From Veillonellaceae bacterium (GTDB lineage Bacteria; Bacillota_C; Negativicutes; Veillonellales; Veillonellaceae): DNA of 5,517 nt. The notes under the pieces are model-generated. The model saw nothing but the letters and a program-made list of their open reading frames with translations, made no database searches and was not told where the DNA came from. This document shows, one piece after another, positions 1 through 4,603 of the stretch. The stretch is from contig CADFKY010000072.1 of assembly GCA_902834965.1 (NCBI GenBank), forward strand, positions 1-5,517, written 5' to 3'. Numbering within the stretch: the stretch's first letter is position 1; each line of letters begins with the position of its first letter. The position numbers and the translations under genes are program-made.

Positions 1-323
1 AGAATATGCTCAGTACCAACGTAATTATGATTCATGCGATTAGCAACTTGAATAGCTAACTCAAGTACATGCTTAACACGAGGAGTCATATATATAGATG
101 TTGCTTTTTTATTACCGCGACCAACTTGTTCTTCTACAGCTTCAAAAATATCTTCTGTAACAATACCAAGCTCTTCTAAAGCCTTAGCGGCAACACCATT
201 TTTAACCTTTGTAAGTCCGATGAGTACATGTTCAGTGCCTACATAGTCATGCCCTAGTTCTAGCGCTGCTTCTTGAGCAAAGGAAAGGACACGCTGTGCA
301 TCGTCTGTAAATCGTTGCATCAT
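1..323 (-). CDS. clpC: ClpC, AAA+ unfoldase of the Clp protease (N-terminal part only)
   Basis: The first 107 codons of ClpC, read on the minus strand and running off the left edge, so the ATPase domains are not visible. The protein begins MMQRFTDDAQRVLSFAQEAA and shows the two repeats of the Clp N-domain. Each ends in the same motif: YVGTEHVL at about residues 27-34 and YVGTEHIL at about 101-108. In Bacillus subtilis ClpC the glutamates of these two motifs (E32 and E106) bind phospho-arginine on substrates. E31 and E105 here occupy those positions, which fits the McsA/McsB kinase genes upstream. ClpC unfolds proteins in the cytoplasm and feeds them to ClpP. The start is the first of two adjacent ATG codons: GAGG at 331-334 lies 7 nt from the ATG at 323 and 10 nt from the one at 320, so either is possible. 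Identity is secure, and only the exact start is open. Confidence 0.96.
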   Translation of the reverse strand, partial: MMQRFTDDAQRVLSFAQEAALELGHDYVGTEHVLIGLTKVKNGVAAKALEELGIVTEDIFEAVEEQVGRGNKKATSIYMTPRVKHVLELAIQVANRMNHNYVGTEHI

Positions 324-380
324 AATATCACCTCATCTATCTATGTAAATTGTAATTATTTCTCTTCAAATATATGTAAA

Positions 381-401
381 CAATGGTAGGACATACCATT
401 G
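381..401. repeat. 8-bp perfect inverted repeat in the clpC leader
   Basis: CAATGGTA at 381-388 and TACCATTG at 394-401 are perfect complements around a 5-nt loop (GGACA on the plus strand). In the clpC transcript it would form a hairpin about 58 nt upstream of the start codon. Only a short TTTAC follows it on the minus strand, so it does not look like an efficient terminator. It could be an RNA structure in the leader or a protein-binding palindrome in the DNA, and the sequence alone does not decide. Confidence 0.55.
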
Positions 402-460
402 GAATAGCTATTAACTAAACAAACAAATTCTACAGTCAACTCGAATATATTATATTATAT

Positions 461-488
461 TGGCTTTAATCAGATCCGATTAAAGCCA
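461..488 (-). repeat. 11-bp perfect hairpin downstream of mcsB
   Basis: TGGCTTTAATC at 461-471 pairs perfectly with GATTAAAGCCA at 478-488 around a 6-nt loop. It lies 65-92 nt past the mcsB stop on the minus strand. The sequence that follows on that strand is AT-rich (AATATAATATAATATATT) but has no run of T residues, so termination would be weak or partial. It may limit read-through into clpC, protect the 3' end of the ctsR-mcsA-mcsB message, or be an operator. The stem is clear; its function is inferred. Confidence 0.5.
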
Positions 489-552
489 TCTATTATCAAC
501 ACATAGTTATATGTGTAAATTTATTATATGTAATTGGTTTTCCAAATTTATA

Positions 553-1614
553 TTAATGTGAAAGCTTTTGCCGGATTACCTTTGCCCGATAGCTATCACG
601 CTCGATATCTGTTAGATCATCATTTCCTGCATATTTAGAAAGAAAATTAGGTCTAGTTATGGCGACTAACTCATTAAATGAATCCTTACCCCAAGAAGGT
701 AAAATCTCTAAGTCAACGCCTAATTGGATATCGCTAAGATTTGTTAAGGCCTCTTTACCATTTACACGGCGTGCATTCTGTAGGACCCCATAGGAGCGCC
801 ACAATACATCTTCTAAGCCTTCTTTATCATTATGTAATAATGACTGACGAGATTTTCTCTCTTCTGCAATAATACCTTCTACAATCTTCGTCAATTGCTC
901 GATGGTATCCTCTTCACTGACACCCATAGTACGTTGATTAGAAATTTGGTAAATATTTCCTAACGCTTCGGAGCCTTCCCCATATAATCCGCGTACAGAA
1001 TAGCCTAATTGAATGATGCTACGAATAAGGCGTGTAATTCGTCCAGATATGGTCAATGCTGGCAAATGTAACATTACAGACACCCTCAAACCGGTGCCTA
1101 CATTAGTAGGGCAAGCCGTTAAATAACCAAACCGTTCATCAAAAGCATAGGGATATTTTGCTTCAATTGCCTTATCTATTTTTTGAGCATGTTCATAAGC
1201 TTCCTGTAATCGTAATCCTGAAACCATAGATTGAATCCGCAAATGGTCTTCTTCATTCACCATAATTACAATAGATGCATCGTCAGATACTACTAAATTA
1301 CGATATGGCAGTTTTTCCTCCAATGCAGGACTCATTAAATGTTTTTCCACTAATATAGCTCGCTCACGCTCGCTTAATTGCTCAAGATTAATATTGGAGT
1401 ATTGATGTCCATCTACTTCTTTTAAAGGTTGAAGCAAACCTCTAGAGATGATATTTACCTTTTCTAAAGATGACTTATCATTACGATTTGTAAACAATAT
1501 TCCATCAAAATTGCGTGCTAATCGGATTCGACTAGATATGACAATATGATCGGTTGCATCCGTATCGTGTTGTAGCCATGGGCTTAAAGGAGAGTCTAAT
1601 ATAGTATCTAACAT
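553..1614 (-). CDS. mcsB: McsB, protein-arginine kinase
   Basis: A 353-residue protein that matches McsB along its whole length. It phosphorylates arginine residues on proteins, marking them for ClpC-ClpP, and in Bacillus it also inactivates CtsR. The fold is that of the phosphagen kinases. Visible signatures are ISSRIRLARN (26-35, nucleotide-binding arginines), NEEDH (120-124, catalytic acids), CPTNVGTG with the active-site cysteine C168, and GEGSE (212-216). RDSYRA at 339-344 fits the RDxxRA phospho-arginine sensor motif by which Bacillus McsB is allosterically stimulated, so auto-feedback is probably retained. The length is close to the 363 residues of B. subtilis McsB. The ATG start is backed by AGGAGG (1623-1628) 8 nt upstream. 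This ribosome site overlaps the mcsA stop codon, implying close translational linkage. The gene lies between mcsA and clpC as in other low-GC Gram-positives. Nothing suggests damage. Confidence 0.97.
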   Translation of the reverse strand: MLDTILDSPLSPWLQHDTDATDHIVISSRIRLARNFDGILFTNRNDKSSLEKVNIISRGLLQPLKEVDGHQYSNINLEQLSERERAILVEKHLMSPALEEKLPYRNLVVSDDASIVIMVNEEDHLRIQSMVSGLRLQEAYEHAQKIDKAIEAKYPYAFDERFGYLTACPTNVGTGLRVSVMLHLPALTISGRITRLIRSIIQLGYSVRGLYGEGSEALGNIYQISNQRTMGVSEEDTIEQLTKIVEGIIAEERKSRQSLLHNDKEGLEDVLWRSYGVLQNARRVNGKEALTNLSDIQLGVDLEILPSWGKDSFNELVAITRPNFLSKYAGNDDLTDIERDSYRAKVIRQKLSH

Positions 1615-1626
1615 AATAAGAACCTC

Positions 1627-2166
1627 CTACTCTTTATCGCCACCAATGATGGCTTCTAATTCTTTTATTTTATCTCTTAAAATGGCTGCATTCTCGAAGT
1701 TCTCTGCTTGAATAGCTGAGTCTAATTGGTGACGCAATCGCTTTAGTTCATACTTGGCTTTAAATACATTATGACCATGACTAGGAACAGTTCCTTCGTA
1801 TTCAGAACTACCTTGTAATCGTTGTAATAACGGTTTTATTTCACTAGCAAAGGTTTCATAACATGTATCACAACCAAACTTGCCTACGCGATTAAACTCA
1901 TCATAAGTAATACCACATTGAGGACACCGTTTAGATTGATGAGATTTTAATAAATTATCAGGATAGACCATATTTTTAAAGAAATCATTGGTAAAAAAGC
2001 TATCATCCCACATATCATTCATAAAGGAACTATAGGGAGATAATTTTCCCTCTTGTTGTAGTGCTGTAGCACAAGTATTGCACAGATGTTGTTCCGTTTT
2101 CTGATTATTTACAATATTTGTCATATGGATAGTAGCTTCATTTTTATGGCAATGATCACATATCAC
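1627..2166 (-). CDS. mcsA: McsA, zinc-binding activator of the McsB arginine kinase
   Basis: A 179-residue protein with the McsA architecture. It has four CxxC pairs: C3/C6, C29/C32, C81/C84 and C99/C102. The first two and last two should each form a zinc site. An acidic, aromatic-rich linker lies between them at about 45-70. A UVR-type coiled coil occupies about 137-171, with the AENFENAAILRDKIKELE segment typical of UvrB/UvrC/ClpC-interaction motifs. Its role in known systems is to bind and activate McsB and help deliver it to CtsR and ClpC. The start codon is GTG, not ATG. AGGAG (2176-2180) lies 9 nt upstream, inside the end of ctsR, and the nearby ATG codons run out of frame into stops. 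Only 6 nt separate it from ctsR, so the two are almost certainly co-transcribed. Confidence 0.95.
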   Translation of the reverse strand: MICDHCHKNEATIHMTNIVNNQKTEQHLCNTCATALQQEGKLSPYSSFMNDMWDDSFFTNDFFKNMVYPDNLLKSHQSKRCPQCGITYDEFNRVGKFGCDTCYETFASEIKPLLQRLQGSSEYEGTVPSHGHNVFKAKYELKRLRHQLDSAIQAENFENAAILRDKIKELEAIIGGDKE

Positions 2167-2172
2167 TGATCA

Positions 2173-2652
2173 TCACTCCTTCCGTAGTGTATCCACCATT
2201 GTTGCGTATAGCTCACGAATTGCATTATTCCGATGTTCAATATCCGTATTTTTAATCAATGTAGCAAAAGAATTATGCATCAATTGAGCCTCACGACGAG
2301 TAATTTTTTCTGCTTGTAGTAATTGAAATAATGATTGGTCTACATCTTTTATATCAATTAAACGATCTACTGTATTTTGACCTTCATAAATACGATAGGT
2401 TGTTACAGCTGGTAGAGAATCAGAACTTTCTGGATTTAATTTTGTGATTCGAATATATCCACCTAATCCACGTCTTGATTCCACATCAAACCCACGCTCA
2501 TTGGAAAATCGCGTACTTAAAACATAACTAATTTGCGAAGGTGCACAATCTAACTCATCAGCTAATTCGTTACGCTTTAAAATTAATTTCTCTTGTTCTT
2601 CACGCATACGATCCAATATAAACTTTTCTATTTTATCAGCTATCATACTCAT
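2173..2652 (-). CDS. ctsR: CtsR, heat-shock transcriptional repressor
   Basis: CtsR represses clp and chaperone genes at low temperature and is released on heat or protein stress. The N-terminal half carries the winged helix-turn-helix: KRNELADELDCAPSQISYVL, then STRFSNERGF, then the wing ESRRGLGGYIRI. The C-terminal helical half (about 95-150, including ITRREAQLM) matches the dimerisation and McsB-contact region. In B. subtilis the wing is a run of four glycines that acts as the heat sensor, but here the second is leucine (GLGG). The start is taken as ATG at 2652 (159 residues). AGAGG at 2661-2665 lies 8 nt before it, whereas the in-frame GTG at 2661 overlaps this ribosome site and cannot use it. 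A third start, ATG at 2646, is possible. It is the first gene of ctsR-mcsA-mcsB, with a promoter whose spacer holds CtsR-like half-sites, so autorepression is likely. Confidence 0.95.
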   Translation of the reverse strand: MSMIADKIEKFILDRMREEQEKLILKRNELADELDCAPSQISYVLSTRFSNERGFDVESRRGLGGYIRITKLNPESSDSLPAVTTYRIYEGQNTVDRLIDIKDVDQSLFQLLQAEKITRREAQLMHNSFATLIKNTDIEHRNNAIRELYATMVDTLRKE

Positions 2653-2660
2653 AAAAAACA

Positions 2661-2665
2661 CCTCT
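2661..2665 (-). promoter_or_regulatory. Ribosome binding site that fixes the ctsR start
   Basis: AGAGG within AAAGAGGTG on the minus strand, 8 nt before the ATG at 2652. It overlaps the GTG that would give a three-codon-longer CtsR and so argues against that longer form. Confidence 0.75.
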
Positions 2666-2716
2666 TTAACATTTTATTTAATATATATTTTGACTATTTG
2701 CTTTTTACATATATCT

Positions 2717-2745
2717 ATTATATTTGACTTTTTGACTTTAGTCAA
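2717..2745 (-). promoter_or_regulatory. ctsR operon promoter, sigma-A type
   Basis: On the minus strand TTGACT (-35, 2745-2740) and a perfect TATAAT (-10, 2722-2717) are separated by exactly 17 bp. Transcription would start near 2710, leaving a leader of about 58 nt before the ctsR ATG. The 17-bp spacer is made almost entirely of two direct AGTCAAA units, which is the expected place for a repressor to block RNA polymerase. The match to the housekeeping consensus is five of six bases at -35 and six of six at -10. Confidence 0.85.
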
Positions 2746-2758
2746 TATAAAGGTCAAA
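2723..2758. promoter_or_regulatory. Cluster of CtsR-type RGTCAAA half-sites (putative operator)
   Basis: The established CtsR box is RGTCAAA-NAN-RGTCAAA, a 10-bp tandem period. Here AGTCAAA occurs on the minus strand at 2737-2731 and 2729-2723 (8-bp period, one base between). On the plus strand AGTCAAT is at 2740-2746 and GGTCAAA at 2752-2758 (12-bp period). Further single copies lie outside this interval at 2780-2774 and 2695-2689, both on the minus strand. The heptamers match CtsR half-sites well, but no pair has the classical 3-bp gap, so the exact binding units are unclear. The overlap with the ctsR promoter supports autoregulation. Confidence 0.65.
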
Positions 2759-2783
2759 TTTCTATACTATACATTTGACCTTT
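2749..2783. repeat. Perfect 11-bp inverted repeat built on GGTCAAA
   Basis: AAAGGTCAAAT (2749-2759) and ATTTGACCTTT (2773-2783) are exact inverse complements separated by 13 nt. Each arm contains one GGTCAAA CtsR-like half-site, in opposite orientation. The left arm lies just upstream of the ctsR -35, and the right arm contains the -35 of a candidate promoter for the divergent gene. A repressor bound here could act on both promoters. As an RNA hairpin the 13-nt loop is large, so a DNA operator is the likelier reading. Confidence 0.65.
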
Positions 2784-2802
2784 TAATACATCCCCCTATA
2801 AT
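2775..2802 (+). promoter_or_regulatory. Candidate distal promoter of the SpeD-like gene
   Basis: TTGACC at 2775-2780, a 16-bp spacer and a perfect TATAAT at 2797-2802. Transcription would begin near 2809, giving a leader of about 58 nt. The -35 lies inside a TTTGACC unit, the reverse of a CtsR half-site. It competes with a second candidate immediately downstream, and the sequence does not show which is used. Confidence 0.55.
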
Positions 2803-2825
2803 TGGACTTAATCTTAAATTATAGG
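2795..2825. repeat. Perfect 9-bp inverted repeat over the plus-strand promoters
   Basis: CCTATAATT (2795-2803) and AATTATAGG (2817-2825) are exact inverse complements with a 13-nt spacer. That is the same spacer length as the GGTCAAA inverted repeat just upstream. The left arm contains the -10 of the distal plus-strand promoter, and the right arm abuts the -10 of the proximal one. It could be an operator for an unidentified regulator of the SpeD-like gene. Chance is a real alternative because the arms are AT-rich. Confidence 0.45.
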
Positions 2826-2831
2826 TATAAT
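2802..2831 (+). promoter_or_regulatory. Candidate proximal promoter of the SpeD-like gene
   Basis: TTGGAC at 2802-2807, an 18-bp spacer and a perfect TATAAT at 2826-2831. Transcription would start near 2838, about 29 nt before the chosen start codon. The ATG at 2834 would then lie at or upstream of the transcript's 5' end, which supports the start at 2867. Confidence 0.6.
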
Positions 2832-2853
2832 AAATGAGATATATTTTTATGAA

Positions 2854-2859
2854 AGAAGG
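2854..2859 (+). promoter_or_regulatory. Ribosome binding site that fixes the SpeD-like start
   Basis: AGAAGG, followed by TG, sits 7 nt before the ATG at 2867. It overlaps codons that would be coding if translation began at the ATG codons at 2834 or 2849, and neither of those has a comparable site. Confidence 0.75.
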
Positions 2860-2866
2860 TGTTGTT

Positions 2867-3373
2867 ATGGCAGAAGCATTAGGACAAGAACTGTTAATTG
2901 ATTTATATTCCTGCGATGAAGATGCAATTTCATCCGCTACAGCTGTACAAGAAAGTGTAGCAACCGCATTTGATTTAGCTGACCTTGATGTTGATGAAAT
3001 CAGTTGTCAAGTTATGGACGAGGAGATCGCCCTCCTATCTGTTGCACCAGGCTTTCACTTTACATTGCACACGTATCCTGCTCTAGGCTATGTGGCTGTT
3101 GATTTGTATTCTTTTGAGCAATCCTTACCGCTCACATTAATTATGAAAGCGTTGCGTAAATCTTTCAGAGCAGAAAAGGTAAAAGCAACAAGTGTACAAC
3201 GTGGCGACTTTGGTAACGAACGCGATATGAAGCCACGTCGTAAAACAAAGATTACTACACTTGGTCGTGTTTCTCGTACACGTATTCAACTCAAACAAAC
3301 AGGCGGCAAATTGAAAAAACAAAGTGCTAAGGTTATCAAAACATTAGCTAAAAAAAGCGGCCTAAAAAAATAG
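2867..3373 (+). CDS. SpeD/SpeH-like S-adenosylmethionine decarboxylase homologue, probably catalytically dead, with a basic tail
   Basis: A 168-residue protein when begun at the ATG with the good ribosome site. Residues 1 to about 116 align with small bacterial AdoMet decarboxylases. MAEALGQELLIDLYSCDED corresponds to their LGRH..EFY.CD start, and HFTLHTYPALGYVAVDLY (64-81) corresponds to HLTIHTWPEYGYAAVDLF. Numbering happens to match the Thermotoga maritima enzyme as I recall it, so key positions can be compared. The self-cleavage pair Glu62-Ser63, whose serine becomes the pyruvoyl cofactor, is Gly62-Phe63. His68 is kept, Glu72 is Ala, and catalytic Cys83 is Phe. The GVSG segment carrying Ser55 is also gone. 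The protein should therefore neither self-process nor decarboxylate. Residues 117-168 form a tail with 19 Lys/Arg and only 2 acidic residues, absent from ordinary family members, while the core is acidic. It is divergent from ctsR and closed by its own terminator. Possible roles are AdoMet or polyamine sensing, prozyme-like activation of a partner, or nucleic-acid binding. Family kinship is likely; function is unknown. Confidence 0.82.
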   Translation: MAEALGQELLIDLYSCDEDAISSATAVQESVATAFDLADLDVDEISCQVMDEEIALLSVAPGFHFTLHTYPALGYVAVDLYSFEQSLPLTLIMKALRKSFRAEKVKATSVQRGDFGNERDMKPRRKTKITTLGRVSRTRIQLKQTGGKLKKQSAKVIKTLAKKSGLKK

Positions 3374-3376
3374 TAC

Positions 3377-3406
3377 AAAGGACTAACCTTATTGGTTAGT
3401 CCTTTT
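3377..3406 (+). terminator. Rho-independent terminator of the SpeD-like gene
   Basis: AAAGGACTAACC (3377-3388) pairs perfectly with GGTTAGTCCTTT (3394-3405) around a TTATT loop. The stem ends in TTTT and then ATTA. It begins 3 nt after the stop codon, the normal position for an intrinsic terminator of the plus-strand gene. Confidence 0.92.
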
Positions 3407-3419
3407 ATTAGATAGATAC

Positions 3420-3452
3420 AAAAAGGCTAGAGGAAATCCCTCTAGCCTTTTT
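3420..3452 (-). terminator. Rho-independent terminator of the suf-HAD operon (bidirectional)
   Basis: A 14-bp perfect stem, AAAAAGGCTAGAGG (3420-3433) with CCTCTAGCCTTTTT (3439-3452), and a 5-nt loop. The T-run lies at the 3' side on both strands, so it can stop transcription either way. It sits 27 nt past the end of the HAD gene on the minus strand. It also backs up the SpeD-like gene's own terminator on the plus strand, insulating the convergent units. Confidence 0.92.
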
Positions 3453-3478
3453 AAGGTTAATATTTTATTTATAATAGC

Positions 3479-4162
3479 TTATCTACGAACCATCATTTCT
3501 TCAAGATCGAGAACATCAGCAATTTCATCAACATCATCACAGATGTACTCTGCATCGGCTTCTTTTAGTTCAGCTTCTGTACCATAACCATAAGTAACAC
3601 CGATAGAAATACAACCAAGTTCATTAGCTGCCTCTACATCATACTTACGATCGCCCACCATAAAGGCCAAACGACGACCATTTTCATCAGTTAAAGGATT
3701 GCCACAAAGTTTAAGAGCTTTTTCAAGAATCTCTTTCTTATGCAATAAACCACTTTCATAATTAGCACCCACAATTACATCAAAGTAAGGTGTTAATTCA
3801 AAGTGATCTAAAATATCCTTAGCATAATGCTCCGGCTTTGCTGTAGCAACGGCAATAGTATATTGTTCTGTTTTGCATTTAGCCAACAAGTCTACAATAT
3901 TTGGATACACTTGATTTTCAAATTTACCGATTGTACCATATCGTTCGCGGAATTTAAAGTACGTTTCTTCCGCTTGGTCAAAGGTCATGCCACAATGTTC
4001 TTGGAACGCATCTACCAATGGTGGTCCTAAAAATAATTGCAATGTTTCTTCATCAGGAACATCATAGCCAAAATGTTCCAATGCAAATTTAATACTTTTA
4101 AGAATACCTTCTTGAGAATCCGTTAAAGTTCCATCTAAATCAAATAATATCGTTTTCTTCAT
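3479..4162 (-). CDS. HAD-superfamily phosphatase, phosphoglycolate phosphatase-like (Gph family)
   Basis: A 227-residue cytoplasmic hydrolase with the complete HAD catalytic set. Motif I is DLDGTLTDS, with nucleophile D8 and acid/base D10. Motif II is the threonine of VATAKP (T107). Motif III is a lysine at 142-143. Motif IV is GDRKYD, with Mg-binding D171 and D175. The helical insertion after motif I (about 15-80) is a C1-type cap, as in phosphoglycolate phosphatase and related nucleotidases. The fold and phosphatase chemistry are clear, but the substrate cannot be told: phosphoglycolate, a nucleoside monophosphate or another small phosphate are all possible. The ATG follows the sufU stop after a single base and has no strong ribosome site of its own, so translation is probably coupled to sufU. 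A double terminator region follows. It is the last gene of the suf transcript, and a direct role in iron-sulfur assembly is not implied. Confidence 0.88.
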   Translation of the reverse strand: MKKTILFDLDGTLTDSQEGILKSIKFALEHFGYDVPDEETLQLFLGPPLVDAFQEHCGMTFDQAEETYFKFRERYGTIGKFENQVYPNIVDLLAKCKTEQYTIAVATAKPEHYAKDILDHFELTPYFDVIVGANYESGLLHKKEILEKALKLCGNPLTDENGRRLAFMVGDRKYDVEAANELGCISIGVTYGYGTEAELKEADAEYICDDVDEIADVLDLEEMMVRR

Positions 4163-4163
4163 A

Positions 4164-4589
4164 TTATTTCTTTAAAGCCTCTTTCAATGTATGCCATGCA
4201 AGAACTGCACATTTAACACGTGCTGGCATGTTAGAAATATTTTGTAATGCCATAGCATCTTCTAATTCTTCTAACTCATTTTCATCGGTAATCTCTTTTT
4301 TGATCATACCTAAGAAAATTTCTACCAAACGAAGAGCTTCCTCAACGGATTTGCCCTTGATGATATCAATCATCATAGATGCAGATGCTTGGCTGATAGC
4401 ACAACCAGAGCCTGTATATGCAGCATCTTTAATAATGCCATCTTCCACATTGAGTTGCAATGTTAGGTCATCACCACAACTTGGGTTATGGCCATGCTCA
4501 GAATTTGTAAAATGAGCTAATTCATGTTTATTACGCTTATCTTGGTTATGTTCCAAAATAAGTTCCGTATATAATTGATCCATTTCCAT
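4164..4589 (-). CDS. sufU: SufU, zinc-dependent sulfur-transfer partner of SufS
   Basis: A 141-residue SufU/IscU-like protein. In Gram-positive SUF systems SufU takes the persulfide from the cysteine desulfurase SufS and passes it to the SufBCD assembly scaffold. The zinc and sulfur-acceptor ligands are visible: C38 and D40 in NPSCGDDL, C63 in GSGCAIS, and C127 in ARVKCAVLAW. They correspond to Cys41, Asp43, Cys66 and Cys128 of B. subtilis SufU. The insertion between the second and third cysteines (about 75-115) is as long as in SufU and longer than in IscU, which favours this assignment. AGGAG (4601-4605) overlaps the sufS stop codon and lies 11 nt before the first ATG. A second ATG two codons on is too far from it. 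The sufS-sufU order and 14-nt gap support a shared operon. Confidence 0.95.
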   Translation of the reverse strand: MEMDQLYTELILEHNQDKRNKHELAHFTNSEHGHNPSCGDDLTLQLNVEDGIIKDAAYTGSGCAISQASASMMIDIIKGKSVEEALRLVEIFLGMIKKEITDENELEELEDAMALQNISNMPARVKCAVLAWHTLKEALKK

Positions 4590-4603
4590 TGATGGTAAAT
4601 CTC

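Larger units (their letters stand above)
324..552 (-). other. mcsB-clpC spacer, hairpin-rich, no gene
   Basis: A 229-nt AT-rich gap between the mcsB stop and the clpC start, with no credible open reading frame. In minus-strand order it contains small palindromes at 499-516 (7-bp arms ACACATA/TATGTGT, 4-nt loop), 461-488 and 381-401. A TTGACT at 439-434 is a possible -35, but the nearest -10-like sequence (TTAATA, 414-409) is 19 bp away and weak. A second weak candidate is TTTACA followed after 16 bp by TAATTA, closer to clpC. Known ctsR operons often run mcsB directly into clpC, so this gap suggests clpC may have a promoter or attenuation signal of its own. No canonical tandem CtsR box was found here, only one imperfect half-site (AGTCAAC, 434-440). 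Confidence 0.5.

Noticed and set aside
461..488. The hairpin after mcsB as a standard Rho-independent terminator
   Set aside because: The stem is good, but neither strand has a T-run directly after it. I kept it as a hairpin of unknown effect.
324..552. A small RNA or riboswitch in the clpC leader
   Set aside because: The hairpins are simple and I recognise no known riboswitch core or RNA family, so a leader RNA is only a possibility.
2834..2866. Eleven-codon N-terminal extension of the SpeD-like protein (starts at 2834 or 2849)
   Set aside because: The 2834 ATG is at or before the expected transcript start of the proximal promoter, and the ribosome site at 2854-2859 fits only the ATG at 2867. 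Family alignment also begins at the later start.
3137..3322. 61-residue open frame on the minus strand
   Set aside because: It lies wholly inside the SpeD-like gene in antisense, is cysteine- and phenylalanine-rich without a recognisable motif, and has no convincing ribosome site. It is a shadow of the basic-tail coding region.
3827..4030. 67-residue open frame on the plus strand
   Set aside because: Antisense to the well-supported HAD phosphatase, with no promoter, ribosome site or recognisable domain.
4228..4515. 95-residue open frame on the plus strand
   Set aside because: Antisense to sufU. The serine/isoleucine-rich composition is what the complement of the sufU codons would produce, and no start signals are seen.
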